Shown in pieces: positions 12,423 through 22,738 of a DNA stretch of 64,000 nt (position 1 is the stretch's first letter; each line of letters begins with the position of its first letter). The notes beneath the pieces were generated by a model. The model was not told where the DNA came from. It saw only the letters and a list, made by a program, of their open reading frames with translations, and did not search any database. This DNA is from Acanthochlamys bracteata (Eukaryota > Streptophyta > Magnoliopsida > Pandanales > Velloziaceae), in NCBI GenBank assembly GCA_019914995.1, contig CM034140.1, positions 3,162,001 through 3,226,000 of the forward strand, written 5' to 3'. Both the position numbers and the translations under genes were made by a program.

Positions 12423-12982
12423 TGTTAAAATAGATTCAGTCACACATTTTTTATCAATAATCATGAGATAATATTTATAAAGTTTTGATCTTACTTTTCT
12501 CATTACTAATTGGTTTTAAAAAGAATCACAATTTCATCGTATAATATTAGAGCAAATTGAGCCAGATCGACTGGTGGGCTAAATTTAATTTTATTATTCA
12601 TATTTATTTATAGTTTTCGTAGTTCACTTTATTTTAGAACAAAATAGCCTGTTTTATTTTAAAATAAAATAGCCTACTTTATTTCAGGACATATAGCATA
12701 TTTCATTTAAAGGACAGTTGTCCGCTACATTTTAGTAAAAGTAGCCTATTTTATTTCAAGACATGTAGCTCGCTTCATTCAAATTTATTACATAACAAGT
12801 AGCTCGCATTAGTTTAATTCACAAAAATAAAAAAAGAAACGCTCTACTAAATGATAGGTGTTAAAAAAAGTTTAGTTCTATATTGCTTATCAATAGTTCT
12901 AAAATGATATTCATAAAGATTTAAGCTCACTATATCTATTGTCAATTGGTTTTAAAAAAAATTCTAAATTCATCACAATCAT
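12423..12982 (+). mobile_element. Degenerate TRIM-like retroelement relic
   Basis: Two diverged direct repeats of about 120 bp start TGTTAAAA at 12423 and 12859. They share TATCAATA, ATGATA.T.ATAAAG and AATTGGTTTTAAAAA words in the same order and both finish near TTCATC. Right after the left copy comes ATATTAGAGC (about 12542-12551), resembling the TATCAGAGC primer-binding site complementary to initiator tRNA-Met. A purine-rich AAAAAAAGAAA precedes the right copy by about 30 bp. The internal part (about 315 bp) repeats TAGCCT.TTTTATTT and has no gene. The size fits a terminal-repeat retrotransposon in miniature, but decay makes this tentative. Confidence 0.4.
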
Positions 12983-15112
12983 AAACACTTACGAATTTGG
13001 TCTTTTCAAAATTGTCTAAAAAAAGTCCAGCTACATAGTACTTCCAAAAACATTGTTCAAACAAATTTCAATCTGCATACGAAACATGTTTGAAGATGTT
13101 GACATCGTTTTACTGTCAGCCAAACGTCGTATTTTAACGATTGATCGAAATATTGTCTAGATTAATTACCTTTGCATGGAAGTCCTCCTCGAGAAACTTA
13201 CCTGGAGAAAACCATCTTGTCATGTTCAAGTCGGCGGAATACTTGTAGGACGAAATTAGTTCATCCTGTTTCAGAAAGCCAGACTAAATTTCTCTTGCTT
13301 TCAAGACTCTGATTCTAATATATCAGAAATTTGGAAACTATGATAGGTATGTGCAGATTTTTATAAGCCATTCAGCTACATAAGTAGGCATGAAACGTGC
13401 ACGTCAGTTGTGTCAATTTCTTGCTGTTACTCTTCTGTTAATAAAGAGCTTCTGTTACATGGGCGACACGAAGAATTACTACAGTTAAAGAATTACTCCC
13501 GTTGTGTATGTTGTAAGACCTTACTTTATCATCAATCTTAAACTTTGGAGAAGGAAAAAAAAAAGAAATCTACTGGTGAAATAACTGAATCAGGTTTCAA
13601 ATGAATATGTTATGCCGATGGTTGTTGCCATATCAGATATATAGCAATAACAAAAACATTACTCCAGCTGTTCTACTTTCAAAATTCATAATGAAAATCT
13701 TTCAATCTGCATAAAATGGAAAATAAAAAAGAAAATCATACTATAGAAACTTTCTTTTTAAAAAGTCAACTCTGCTTGACATAAGGAGAAGTTTTACAAT
13801 TTTTGGCCTTGATTTCCGTTAATAAAGCTCTAGAGATGTCCACACTCAAATGCGCATTCCTCAACACAAACACTTCGTACTTCTCAGAGAAAACCATGCT
13901 CTTAAATTCTTAACAATCGAATTTCTAGAGCGTTGATTAGTCTAAGGACTTCAGCAACCATTCCTCAGAGAACTTGTTAAGAAAGGAAATATTGTTGTCC
14001 GCAACAAGTAGTAAAGATGGAGCATGTTTTTCGCTTGCTCTTCGTTTAAATATCCGCAGTAAGGAATTCTGATAGGCATCTCAGTTGTTCGTGACTTAGC
14101 TCCTGGAGTGAAATTATCTCAGATGCTTGATACTTGCTTCTGTACTTAACATGTTTCTGAAGATTCCAATCTTGCTGCCTGAAAATTTTGACAAGCCAAT
14201 TTCAGAATGCTAGCAGAATTATCAAGATCTCATATGATAAATTTTATGAAAATCATATCACTCACCTGAGCAGCTTTAATGTTATAGACGAAAAACAAAG
14301 TTGTAATCTTTAGTAATGGAATGACTAGTTGGAAGCATGATAGAGAATGCGTAACAGAGAGATGAAATTAATCATGAATATACTTGTTGGTGCCTGCAAC
14401 ACATATGTAATGCACCAGTACAACAACCAATTATTGATTATCAATATTCCCATGAAATAAAGCAGTGGGACTCATGTTTTGGTATTGCAACCCTCTTCCT
14501 TCGAGATTCTTACCTACTAGTCCTTTCATTTTAATGGTTGCTACGATTTGCCTTTTTCGTTAAGGTGGTGGAGTTTATTAAGGTGAGCTAGGATTAGTAA
14601 CTAGTGCTGTGATACGTTTGTTCTCCTTAAGAGATGGTAAATTTGATTCGCAACATCTACGATTTTAATTATTATTCTTTGATAAAAAATGAGTTAGGAT
14701 AACGGTGCGCAGCCATCTGTTGGTGGTAAAATTTTAACGGATTTTGTTGTTCATTGGTCGATCGACTTCAAGTCTGTATTAAGTTACGAGCGTTGTACCA
14801 CAGTATAATGGTGTTGTCAGTAAACCAAAGTGGTTCAACGCAGATTCGCTGAATTTTTTGATCCTTTGAACTGCTAGTTCTTTACGTCGTGTAATTGTTT
14901 TTAGAAATGAGAGTACATGATTGCTGTGAAATTAATGGGAGACACCAAAATCACTGTAAGAGATTATGATTAGCTAGGAATCATAGGCATAAAATAATAA
15001 TAATGCAAGGGGCATATTCCGCAGTAGCTAACTATCACCATCATCTTCCACAATTATTCTTCTTAATTCCCCACTTAAGTAACAATAAATGGCTAATTTA
15101 GCCAAAGGTTGT
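12983..15112. other. Spacer without recognisable features
   Basis: Moderately A/T-rich sequence. I looked on both strands for long frames, tRNA-like arms, inverted repeats and primer-binding sites and saw nothing I can support. Confidence 0.4.
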
Positions 15113-15440
15113 AAGAGAAACTTTTCTAGAATCATCAACGGCAACACGTTCCGTATCGAAGTAGCGCATCAGCTCGTGCCAGAGCTTGTGCATGAAGTCA
15201 GCACAACAAACCAGTTACATGTGAGTATGTTACCAATATATCATTGTCTAAGTAAATGAAACTGATCTCAGATAGCTTTTAGAATTTCTGAACCTGACAT
15301 GTATGAGCCTGAGGCTTGGCCTCAAAGGCTAAGACCGATTGCGTGAACAAGCGAGCGAAGTGCCGACCATTGTGGCCCAAAATGCTCCAGTAAGACCATG
15401 AACATGATCAGTGGCTGCCATGGCCTTGGATAAAGTACAA
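15113..15440 (-). other. Unrecognised coding-like relic
   Basis: On the minus strand, 15210-15113 reads DFMHKLWHELMRYFDTERV...SLTTFG and a stop, and 15430-15330 reads EHFGPQWSALRSLVHAIGLSL in another frame. Base composition here is more gene-like than in the flanks. No consistent splice sites join the two parts and I do not recognise the protein. The plus strand also has a 57-codon frame starting at 15090, so strand is uncertain. It may be the remains of a gene or a transcribed non-coding locus. Confidence 0.2.
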
Positions 15441-17519
15441 AAAACAATGATGAGATAAATGAAGCTTGAAATCTTCCTTGAGCTGGATAGCAAGGATGAT
15501 TAAAGAACCGAAGGTAAAGTCTTATTCGAGTTGGGAGTGTAAGATGTTCCAGGGAAGGTCCTTATATATATAGATAGAGGGTTCATGGCAGCCAACGCTC
15601 AAACATAAGGGTTTTACGTAGTCTCTTATGAATTTTTATCATGCTACAGAGTCAAAGGAAAAGCTGGTGACCTTGTCAATGACAACGATTCTTGCAGTAC
15701 GATTGAATCACTGATGATGTAGGGCAAGCTATTGATGGAATTAAATCATAAGCATCTCGATAACACAATATGACTTGAATATAAAAAAGAGAATGAAAGC
15801 ATGGTCTTGAACAGTAGCAATGTGGTAAAACTAAGCATATAAAATGTGTTTTACTTGCTTAAACTGAGTTTCTGATAAGCTTTTAAGTGAATTGTTAGGT
15901 AGTTAATCTATGAGAGCATACTTATAAAAATATACATAAAAAGTTATTCAGAAGTGATGTTTTAGCAAAAAAAAATTACTCTCAGATTTCTTACGATTAG
16001 ATAAACAAGCCTATAGAGACTGAGGTTTAAACCGTCTTTGAGAGAGTAGACATGGTAGGAAAAAATGAATTGCAGCAACAAAATGGTCTCAATGTATATA
16101 TTCAGTATATGAGCAATGTAATACAGCCATATATATAATCAACTTCAACTATTCACCTAGCACAAATACATACATACCCAGGATTTACAGAAGTTCTTAA
16201 TCCACTGTATTAAATTACCGCAGTTCGCATATATGCATGCCGTTTTATTAAGTCAAATATCTATAAATTTTAATCAGTATTTACATCCAGGAAGCAAGAT
16301 TAGAGGCTCCAGAAAATGATAAATGTGATACTTTTGGTTGCTCAAATTTACCTTTCTTTTGCTGTTTACTTTGCTATGCCGTCAAACTTCAATCGCATAA
16401 TATGCTAGTGTGGGTTAACATGTTGCTTTGAAAATAAGAGAAATAGATCATTTCTTATTAAGGCGTGTTTCAAATGTCCGTAACTGAGTTTCATTAAAGT
16501 GAAAAATAGAAAGTAAAATTTCTTGAAAAATAAAGTGAAAGTAAAGTTCAGTATTTGTGTTTCAATAAATTTTAAAAATATGTTGAAAATTAAAATATAT
16601 AGTTGTATTGACAAGTATATAAATAAAAAAATTAGAGCTAAAATTTCGCATATAAAAGTGAAATTTTGAATTAATATATAAATTATTTGAAACTCAAAAT
16701 CTGGCGAACAAAAATAAAATTACTTACAATTTCAAACGTACCAATAGCGAAAAAGACGCGATAACCTAAACCACGGATTCACTTTAAGTTGGGGAGACGT
16801 TTATTCACTTTATTCTAACCTGCTTTTGTTGTCCTAGAAGATTTTATTTTTTCAAGAGAAGAATTAATCAAAAATATTTATTCCCGCTGAGTTGGAGTAA
16901 GAACCAAATTTTGACGGCAGCATCACCAATGATGACTGCCATAACACCTCTTCTGCTATGTGGCGCACTTAGGATTGTTTAAAAAATACAATTTGTTAGA
17001 AGAAAAAGCTTTCAAATATTTAAAAAAATTTTTACATGAAGTTTTTGAAAAATTATATGTATATTATTTCATAATGTACAATTTATTTTAAAGCTCTATA
17101 TTTTGAAAAAGAATTTAAAAAGATTAATAAATTTTTTGAATTGATAAACAACCCAAAGCAGGCTTTAATTCCTTAACCGGTGATGAATAGAGAAGTTTCG
17201 TAGAGAATGTTCTTCTCATTAGGTAAGTCGTCAATTAAAATTTTGGATTCAAGGTAAGATTTTTATGACGAACAAACATATGCCTTTCTTATCCCATAAA
17301 ATATAACTATTACAAAGAGCAGGAAAACAGATCAATCTCATTGAGGGAATGAAGTTAACAAATGTCACGAAATATCAGGTGGCCTGAAGTTTCAGAAGTT
17401 GGACAGAGAAAAAAAATCCAGTACAAAGGCAAGGATTATTAGTTCCTAGCTGACCAACTTGCTTTACTATAATCTCTTGACGCAGATCGTGCACAACAAT
17501 TGTCATCCTCATAAATAAA
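15441..17519. other. Spacer; one inverted-repeat element inside
   Basis: No gene seen. An A/T-rich element at 16462-16742 is listed separately. The remainder has no supported feature. Confidence 0.4.
16462..16742. mobile_element. Probable MITE, GGCGTGTTTCAAAT ends
   Basis: The left end is GGCGTGTTTCAAATGTCC. The right end is ATTTCAAACGTACC, whose reverse complement is GGTACGTTTGAAAT. About 280 bp, very A/T-rich, non-coding. The ends resemble the GCGTGTTT group elsewhere in the window but match each other less well. Confidence 0.45.
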
Positions 17520-19230
17520 TTACACCTGGTGTATATTTCGTATTGCAGAATTTATGCTTTTGCAGTCATACTCCATGATCTTTATCCAATTCTCAAAGTC
17601 TCCAATCTCCTGTTTCAGAAAGAAAAACAATAAAGAAAAAATAAGGAACTAAGGTTACTAGCCAGTATTATCTTCAATCAAATTGCAGCCATCGCAATAG
17701 TTAACCGTCAAGCTAAGATGCTGTCCTCACAAAAGTTAAGCTTCACCATATACTTTGCTGTACAAAATAATCATTGTATTTGAACAACAGAGTGTACTAA
17801 GAAGTAAGAAAGAACACAATGGAAATAATCTTCCCAGATCAAAGTTAGTATGTACTGGGTACTATAACAATGTCTTTAGCTAAGGCTTAGTATACTGTCA
17901 AACAATCTGAAACCAAGTGCATGTTCAGAACTAATCTATATAGCCTTCAGCAAAAGGCAAAAAGATGTCAAACAATAGAGTTACTTGAGGACTTAGCTTC
18001 ATTAGCTTTGTAATGGTTGCTATTAAGCATACTGACTTGGTCGAAGCATTCGAAATGAAAGTGAAAGAAGTTCACAAGCCTTCTTATAAATAGGATTAAA
18101 AGGCATATCCAGGATCAGATACAAATTTTCATGACAGGAGACGATATATTGAGACTACCTTCAAAGCAGAATTCATTGCCTGAGAAGCAGAAAGCCACTG
18201 ATTTGTCTGCTTTTGGTAGCGTGTAATGGTACTAACTAGGGCGCGTATTTCAAGTTCAATGCGCTTCTCGTTTATGAAGGATTCTTCAACCCCTCCATTG
18301 ATAGCATCAACAAGAAGTTCAGAGACACGATCAGCAGTCCTCATAGCATTCCTTTTCGCTTTATCTGCTCAGAAACATCATAATGCAACTTAGTGTTATT
18401 ATTAAAATCAAACAATTTGTTTCAGTCTAGACAACAATAACAGAAACTATTTGACAATCTTGCTGAAACAGAATGTAATGTTTATTTACTGGAACACACT
18501 ATGCCATTTATTTATGCAGTTTACAGAGTTTCAGTACAAAAGCCAAAGATAACACAATTCATACAAGAACTTGTTTAAAGAGTTAGTGCCCATTTGACAA
18601 CTTGGCTGTTTATGAATCTTCTGTCACAACTATAAATACAGAACTCCTATATGAAGTTCAGATTTCTGAAATGCAAAAAGGTAGGGATCTATTATATACA
18701 CAAAGTGGAATGTTTCCTTTTATTTATTTATTTATTTATTTTCATCAATTAATTAACAATTCCAGTGATAAGCTTTGGTCCAATACTCACCACATAAGAA
18801 CTTGAAAGACTTATTATGCGTATAAGATAGGCTGATTGATAAGAGATAAAGTTGATTGAATATATCTTGCAATTAGTGCATTGTATTGCAGATTCATAAA
18901 ACATAGTAAAATCATCCAAATACGATGGCAGACTTAATTAGCAGTAAAATTAGTAATAAAGCTGAATTATGGGTCACTGGTAATAAAATACTTCAGCTCA
19001 ATCCCAGTTATTCAACACCAGAATACTCTGATTGATCGGAAATCAATCGTTAATATCAAAAGCAATTATAGAACTGATTTCAGAAATCAGTAAAGAAAAA
19101 TAGCAAAACAAAATTTTTAGGTACCGGTCTGTTCTCGAATGCGGAGAGTGTGGAGATGGTGATCTTGAACAATCTGGAGCATCGAAGCTTCAAGGTCGTC
19201 GCCCTCCTGCGATCTACCAGCTTCGCTCAT
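17520..19230 (-). CDS. BLOS1: BLOC-1 subunit 1 homologue (BLOS1)
   Basis: BLOS1 (GCN5L1) is a small coiled-coil subunit of the BLOC-1 complex, which works in endosome-to-vacuole sorting. Three coding exons on the minus strand, 19125-19230, 18159-18364 and 17520-17609, have GT-AG borders and lengths 106, 206 and 90, which keep frame and give 133 residues. Exon 1 gives MSEAGRSQEGDDLEASMLQ. The exon 1/2 junction makes EQTDKAKRNAMRTADRVSE. Exon 2 holds the conserved core VNGG-type segment, here AINGGVEESFINEKRIELE, and YQKQTNQWL. Exon 3 gives EIGDFENWIKIMEYDCKSI and ends NIHQV. Length and the uncharged tail fit plant BLOS1. No defect is visible. In Arabidopsis it is At2g30330 (from memory), inside the same gene neighbourhood. 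Confidence 0.93.
18719..18740. repeat. (TTTA)n microsatellite in BLOS1 intron 1
   Basis: Five to six tandem TTTA units. It lies between BLOS1 exons 2 and 1 (minus-strand gene), so it is intronic and probably neutral. Confidence 0.7.
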
Positions 19231-19329
19231 CTGAGAAAGAAGCGAGATTGATTATGATTTGACAGGGCAAGTATAAAATCAGTGAATTTAAATGAACTGA
19301 AATTACCAAACGAAAATATGATTGAAATT

Positions 19330-19560
19330 AAGGACGTGTTTACTGTAAGATAAACTCATTTTTTTCGAACATAAATTTTGAAAAAATTAAAAATTAAAAA
19401 TATTTATTAAAAATAAAAATTTTATAATTATATTATATTAGAAATAAATTTAAATTAAATATTAAAAAATAAATTTTTAATAAAAATAATTTATTTTATG
19501 TTTTTAATTTATTTTATATTAAAATGAGTTTAATAAAATGAATTTGAAGGGAATATCAGA
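19330..19560. mobile_element. Partial MITE just upstream of BLOS1
   Basis: The left end GGACGTGTTTACTGTAAG resembles the GCGTGTTTAC family. An inner inverted pair, AAACTCATTTT (about 19346) and AAAATGAGTTT (about 19519), flanks an A/T-rich core. The matching right terminus is not clear, so the copy is truncated or diverged. It sits about 100 bp upstream of the BLOS1 start and may touch its promoter. Confidence 0.4.
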
Positions 19561-20069
19561 ATATGTAAAACAAATCCTAATCCGCCAATGTTTTTTTCTG
19601 GCTTTTTTTTTTTTATTAATCCGCTGAACGGCTTCAGGCCTCTTAATATAAGTCTAATCCGAATATGTTGAGCTAAATAGATGTCTGGCCCATTAAGAAA
19701 CTTTCTCTTATGACTTTTGCGTACTAAGCCCTTTATAATCATTCTTTCGAAATAATTGTCCTATAATAGAATCGAGTGCTATGTTATCTCTAACGGAATC
19801 AAATATATAGAAATAGGAATTCAACTGAAATGCTAAAAACTATAGACAAATACTTACTTTTAGACATGAGAATTGAAGGTATGCAAATTGTAAAAATCAC
19901 AAAATGAAATTATTTTCCCCAAACAAACAATTGAAAATCATCTGCTTCAGTTCCGTTTTATATATAAAAAAATGTCTAATCAAGGAAGCACTGAGATATT
20001 TAAAGAGTAAAATTAAGGACTTCTCTTAATTGTTTAATTCTTATTTTTGTGAAAATATTTAGAAACGGT

Positions 20070-20777
20070 TGGGCCTTCAAATTAGGCTAGGCTCGGATTA
20101 GTAGCATGTAGGGCTTGATGGGTCCGAGTGAAAGACGGACTAGTTTGATGGGCTAGGGCCGAATTAGTAGCGTGTGCGCTTGATGGACCGGAGTGAAAGA
20201 CGAACTAGTTAACTTGGAGGTGGGTCAGCAACTCGGCTTGGATTGGGCCAAATGACCCTTGTTTGGTGGACTTAACAGCCTACATCCCTTAATAGTCCTA
20301 CATTGGTTGGGTACTTGGATAGGTATGTGCTTATAAGTAAGGGATGCTAACTTCTAAGAGGTTGGTCAATTTTTTTAGTGTGGGAATCCTATTCTATTAG
20401 TATCAGAGCCCGATAGGGTGGCCATCCGGCGTATTGCTGGGGGAGATTATTGGACTTCCAAATTATACTAGGCTCGGATTAGTAGCGTATAGGACTTGGT
20501 GGGCCCGAATGAAAAACGAACTATTTGGTGGGCTAGGACCGGGTTAGTAGCGTGTGGGCTTGATAGGCTGGAGTGAAAGATGGGCTAGCTAACTTGAAGA
20601 TGGGCAAGAACTCGTCTTAGATTAGGCCAAGTGGATCCTGGTTTGGTGGGCTTAATAGCTCACGCCTATTAATAGTCTCACATTGGCTGGGTGCTTGAAT
20701 GAGTAGGTGCTTATAAGTGGGGGATGCTAATTCTAAAAGATTGACCAATTTTTTTAGTATGGAGATCCGATTCTACA
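20070..20777 (+). mobile_element. TRIM retroelement (about 708 bp) with two LTRs
   Basis: Two direct repeats of about 327 bp (20070 to about 20397 and 20451 to about 20777) share AGGCTCGGATTAGTAGC, GTGGGCTTGAT-type words, GTGCTTATAAGT..GGGATGCTAA and CAATTTTTTTAGT in the same order. Between them are only about 53 bp. TATCAGAGCC at 20401, right after the left repeat, is the primer-binding site complementary to initiator tRNA-Met. CTGGGGGAGA at 20437-20446, right before the right repeat, is a polypurine tract. This is the full anatomy of a terminal-repeat retrotransposon in miniature, which has no protein and depends on other elements. The LTRs carry many substitutions, so the insertion is old. 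No clear target-site duplication was seen. Confidence 0.85.
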
Positions 20778-22035
20778 TAAATTTTTATAAAAAGAGTTTT
20801 GATCGAATAAAAAATATTTTAAAATTATTTAAAATAAATTTTAATTTTTTATATAAAATAATAATACTAATAAATATAATAATATTTTATGATATTTTTT
20901 ATAATATAATAAAATTTAAAAAAATTATTAAACAATAATAAAAAGTATAATAAAAGAAAGAGGGAATGTATTTTCAAACGTCACCTAAAAGTCAACATAT
21001 GTCTAGAAGCGATAATTTCAGCATACTATGGAATTTGACTGTAGAGTTTATAGCAGTTCAATTAAGGACCATGTTCACGTTCCTTCATCTAACCACTGCC
21101 TTGCATCTATGTCCCTAAAACAGTAGTTGCTGCAACTTTCAGAAGCTAGCTAGTGACTACACTGATTAGTAGTCATGAATTAAATAAAATTTAAATGCTT
21201 ACTTAGAACCAGTCAAAAAAACTTACAATACACTTGAAAAGAAAGATAAGGAGACAAACAAACATGTCAAAATCAAAACTTACTAGTTGTTGTTGTTACG
21301 ATTAATTAAGGTTCTAGAACTTCCCACGACAGTGAAGTAGATGTGCCTTCAATTCGCTTTTATTGCTTTTTTGATTGAGCAACAAATCTCCCTCTTCTTA
21401 CTTATTAAGAGTTCATTTGAACAAAGTCCACTGTTTCGTATAAGAAGCATATAATTTATTTCAGGAGAATTCCTAAATTGGTGTTACTTAATTAGTGTTC
21501 GCATCACATGCACTGTGTTGACTCTTCCTGCAGGAAAATTTGTTAAAACTTTCATGATAATAATGCACCATGAATTATGCATGTATATATTTGCATATAA
21601 GTCAAGAGTTTGTAGCTAGCAAGAGTAGTTCGCTTCATTGATAATATTTTTATTTAAGAGATATGTATAGTACTTGCATGAATTCTAAACTAAATAATTA
21701 AGTTTGATTACGAAGTAGTAGTAGTTAATCTTGTCGTTGACTTAAAAATCTCTCAATGTAATGGAAGATATTGTTCGATTCAGTCTTGTATTATATTTAT
21801 ATTTTAAGAAGAGATAGTTGAAACATTTCGTTAAGAAAGCTAAAGAGGAAACTCTTCCTAACTTTTTGGAATAGTTTAGAATCTTTTAGTGTGTAGAGTT
21901 TATTAATAATATTCGTGAAGTTGTTGTTCTTCAAGTTAAAATTGTGAAACTGTTATACCTAATAATTACAAATATATTTGACTGTAGGATGAGTTATTGA
22001 AATTTTAAGCTACGTAAATGCATGCAGTTTCCTGA
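20778..22035. other. A/T-rich spacer
   Basis: 20780-20945 is nearly pure A/T and ends TTTTCAAACGTCACCTA, resembling one end of the MITE families in this window. The rest has no gene or structured feature that I can support. Confidence 0.35.
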
Positions 22036-22310
22036 TTGTGGGTTTACGGTGTTGCTCTTGTTAGTAGCGCAATATCAAAGTTGTTGCAGCAGGAGCAACC
22101 TGGCCCCGTTAATGGCTGCCGAGCAGAGGCAGACATGTTCATCAAGGTCGACCCTAGCTGTCTGACTACACGTACCTCTTTGGATGGGGTGGCCTTGCAC
22201 CCTGTAATGCGCTCCACTGCCACCATCGATCACCATGGCCAAGTTACTCTCCGCAGCAGCGTTCAACATTGCCACCAGCTGCGCAATAGTGTTTGAGATC
22301 GTTCTCCGGC
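22036..22310. other. Small GC-richer island of unknown nature
   Basis: About 270 bp with near-balanced composition in an A/T-rich background and overlapping open frames on both strands (86 codons forward from 22036; 66 and 60 codons on the minus strand). The minus-strand frame reads VAMLNAAAESNLAMVIDGG in part. I recognise none of the possible proteins and see no splice sites that link them. It may be a captured gene fragment or an exon of a decayed gene. Confidence 0.25.
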
Positions 22311-22738
22311 ACCTAAGACAAACTTATAGAATATGGGACTTAGAATATTATATATAAATGACATATGAGAGTTTTGACATAAACAAGCAACCTAGTACTT
22401 TCTTTTTCTATACCTACTCAGTTTTAAATTATAGTCTGTATTTTTTTATTCTTTATTCTATATTTAATTAACTGCATCTTTTTCACCTCCTCATGTCTCT
22501 CAATTAAAAGAAAAAAATATTAATAAGCTAGGTCATAAGTATCTTTTTCTATAGCAGTAGTTTAAGTGGTAGGTTCGATTTCTTAAAAGAGAATCATAGA
22601 AAAACAATAGACACACCAAGCTGTCCTTAATTTATCTTGTTGTTAACCTTTTTCTTGATTTTGAATGTTTGATGAGACGTAAAAGAGAGCGAAAGAAATC
22701 GACGATTAATCAACACAGAATCAAATCACCTTAGTTTT

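Noticed and set aside
22556..22610. Possible tRNA gene (GGTTCGATT word near 22570)
   Set aside because: No acceptor stem or anticodon arm can be folded around it by eye.
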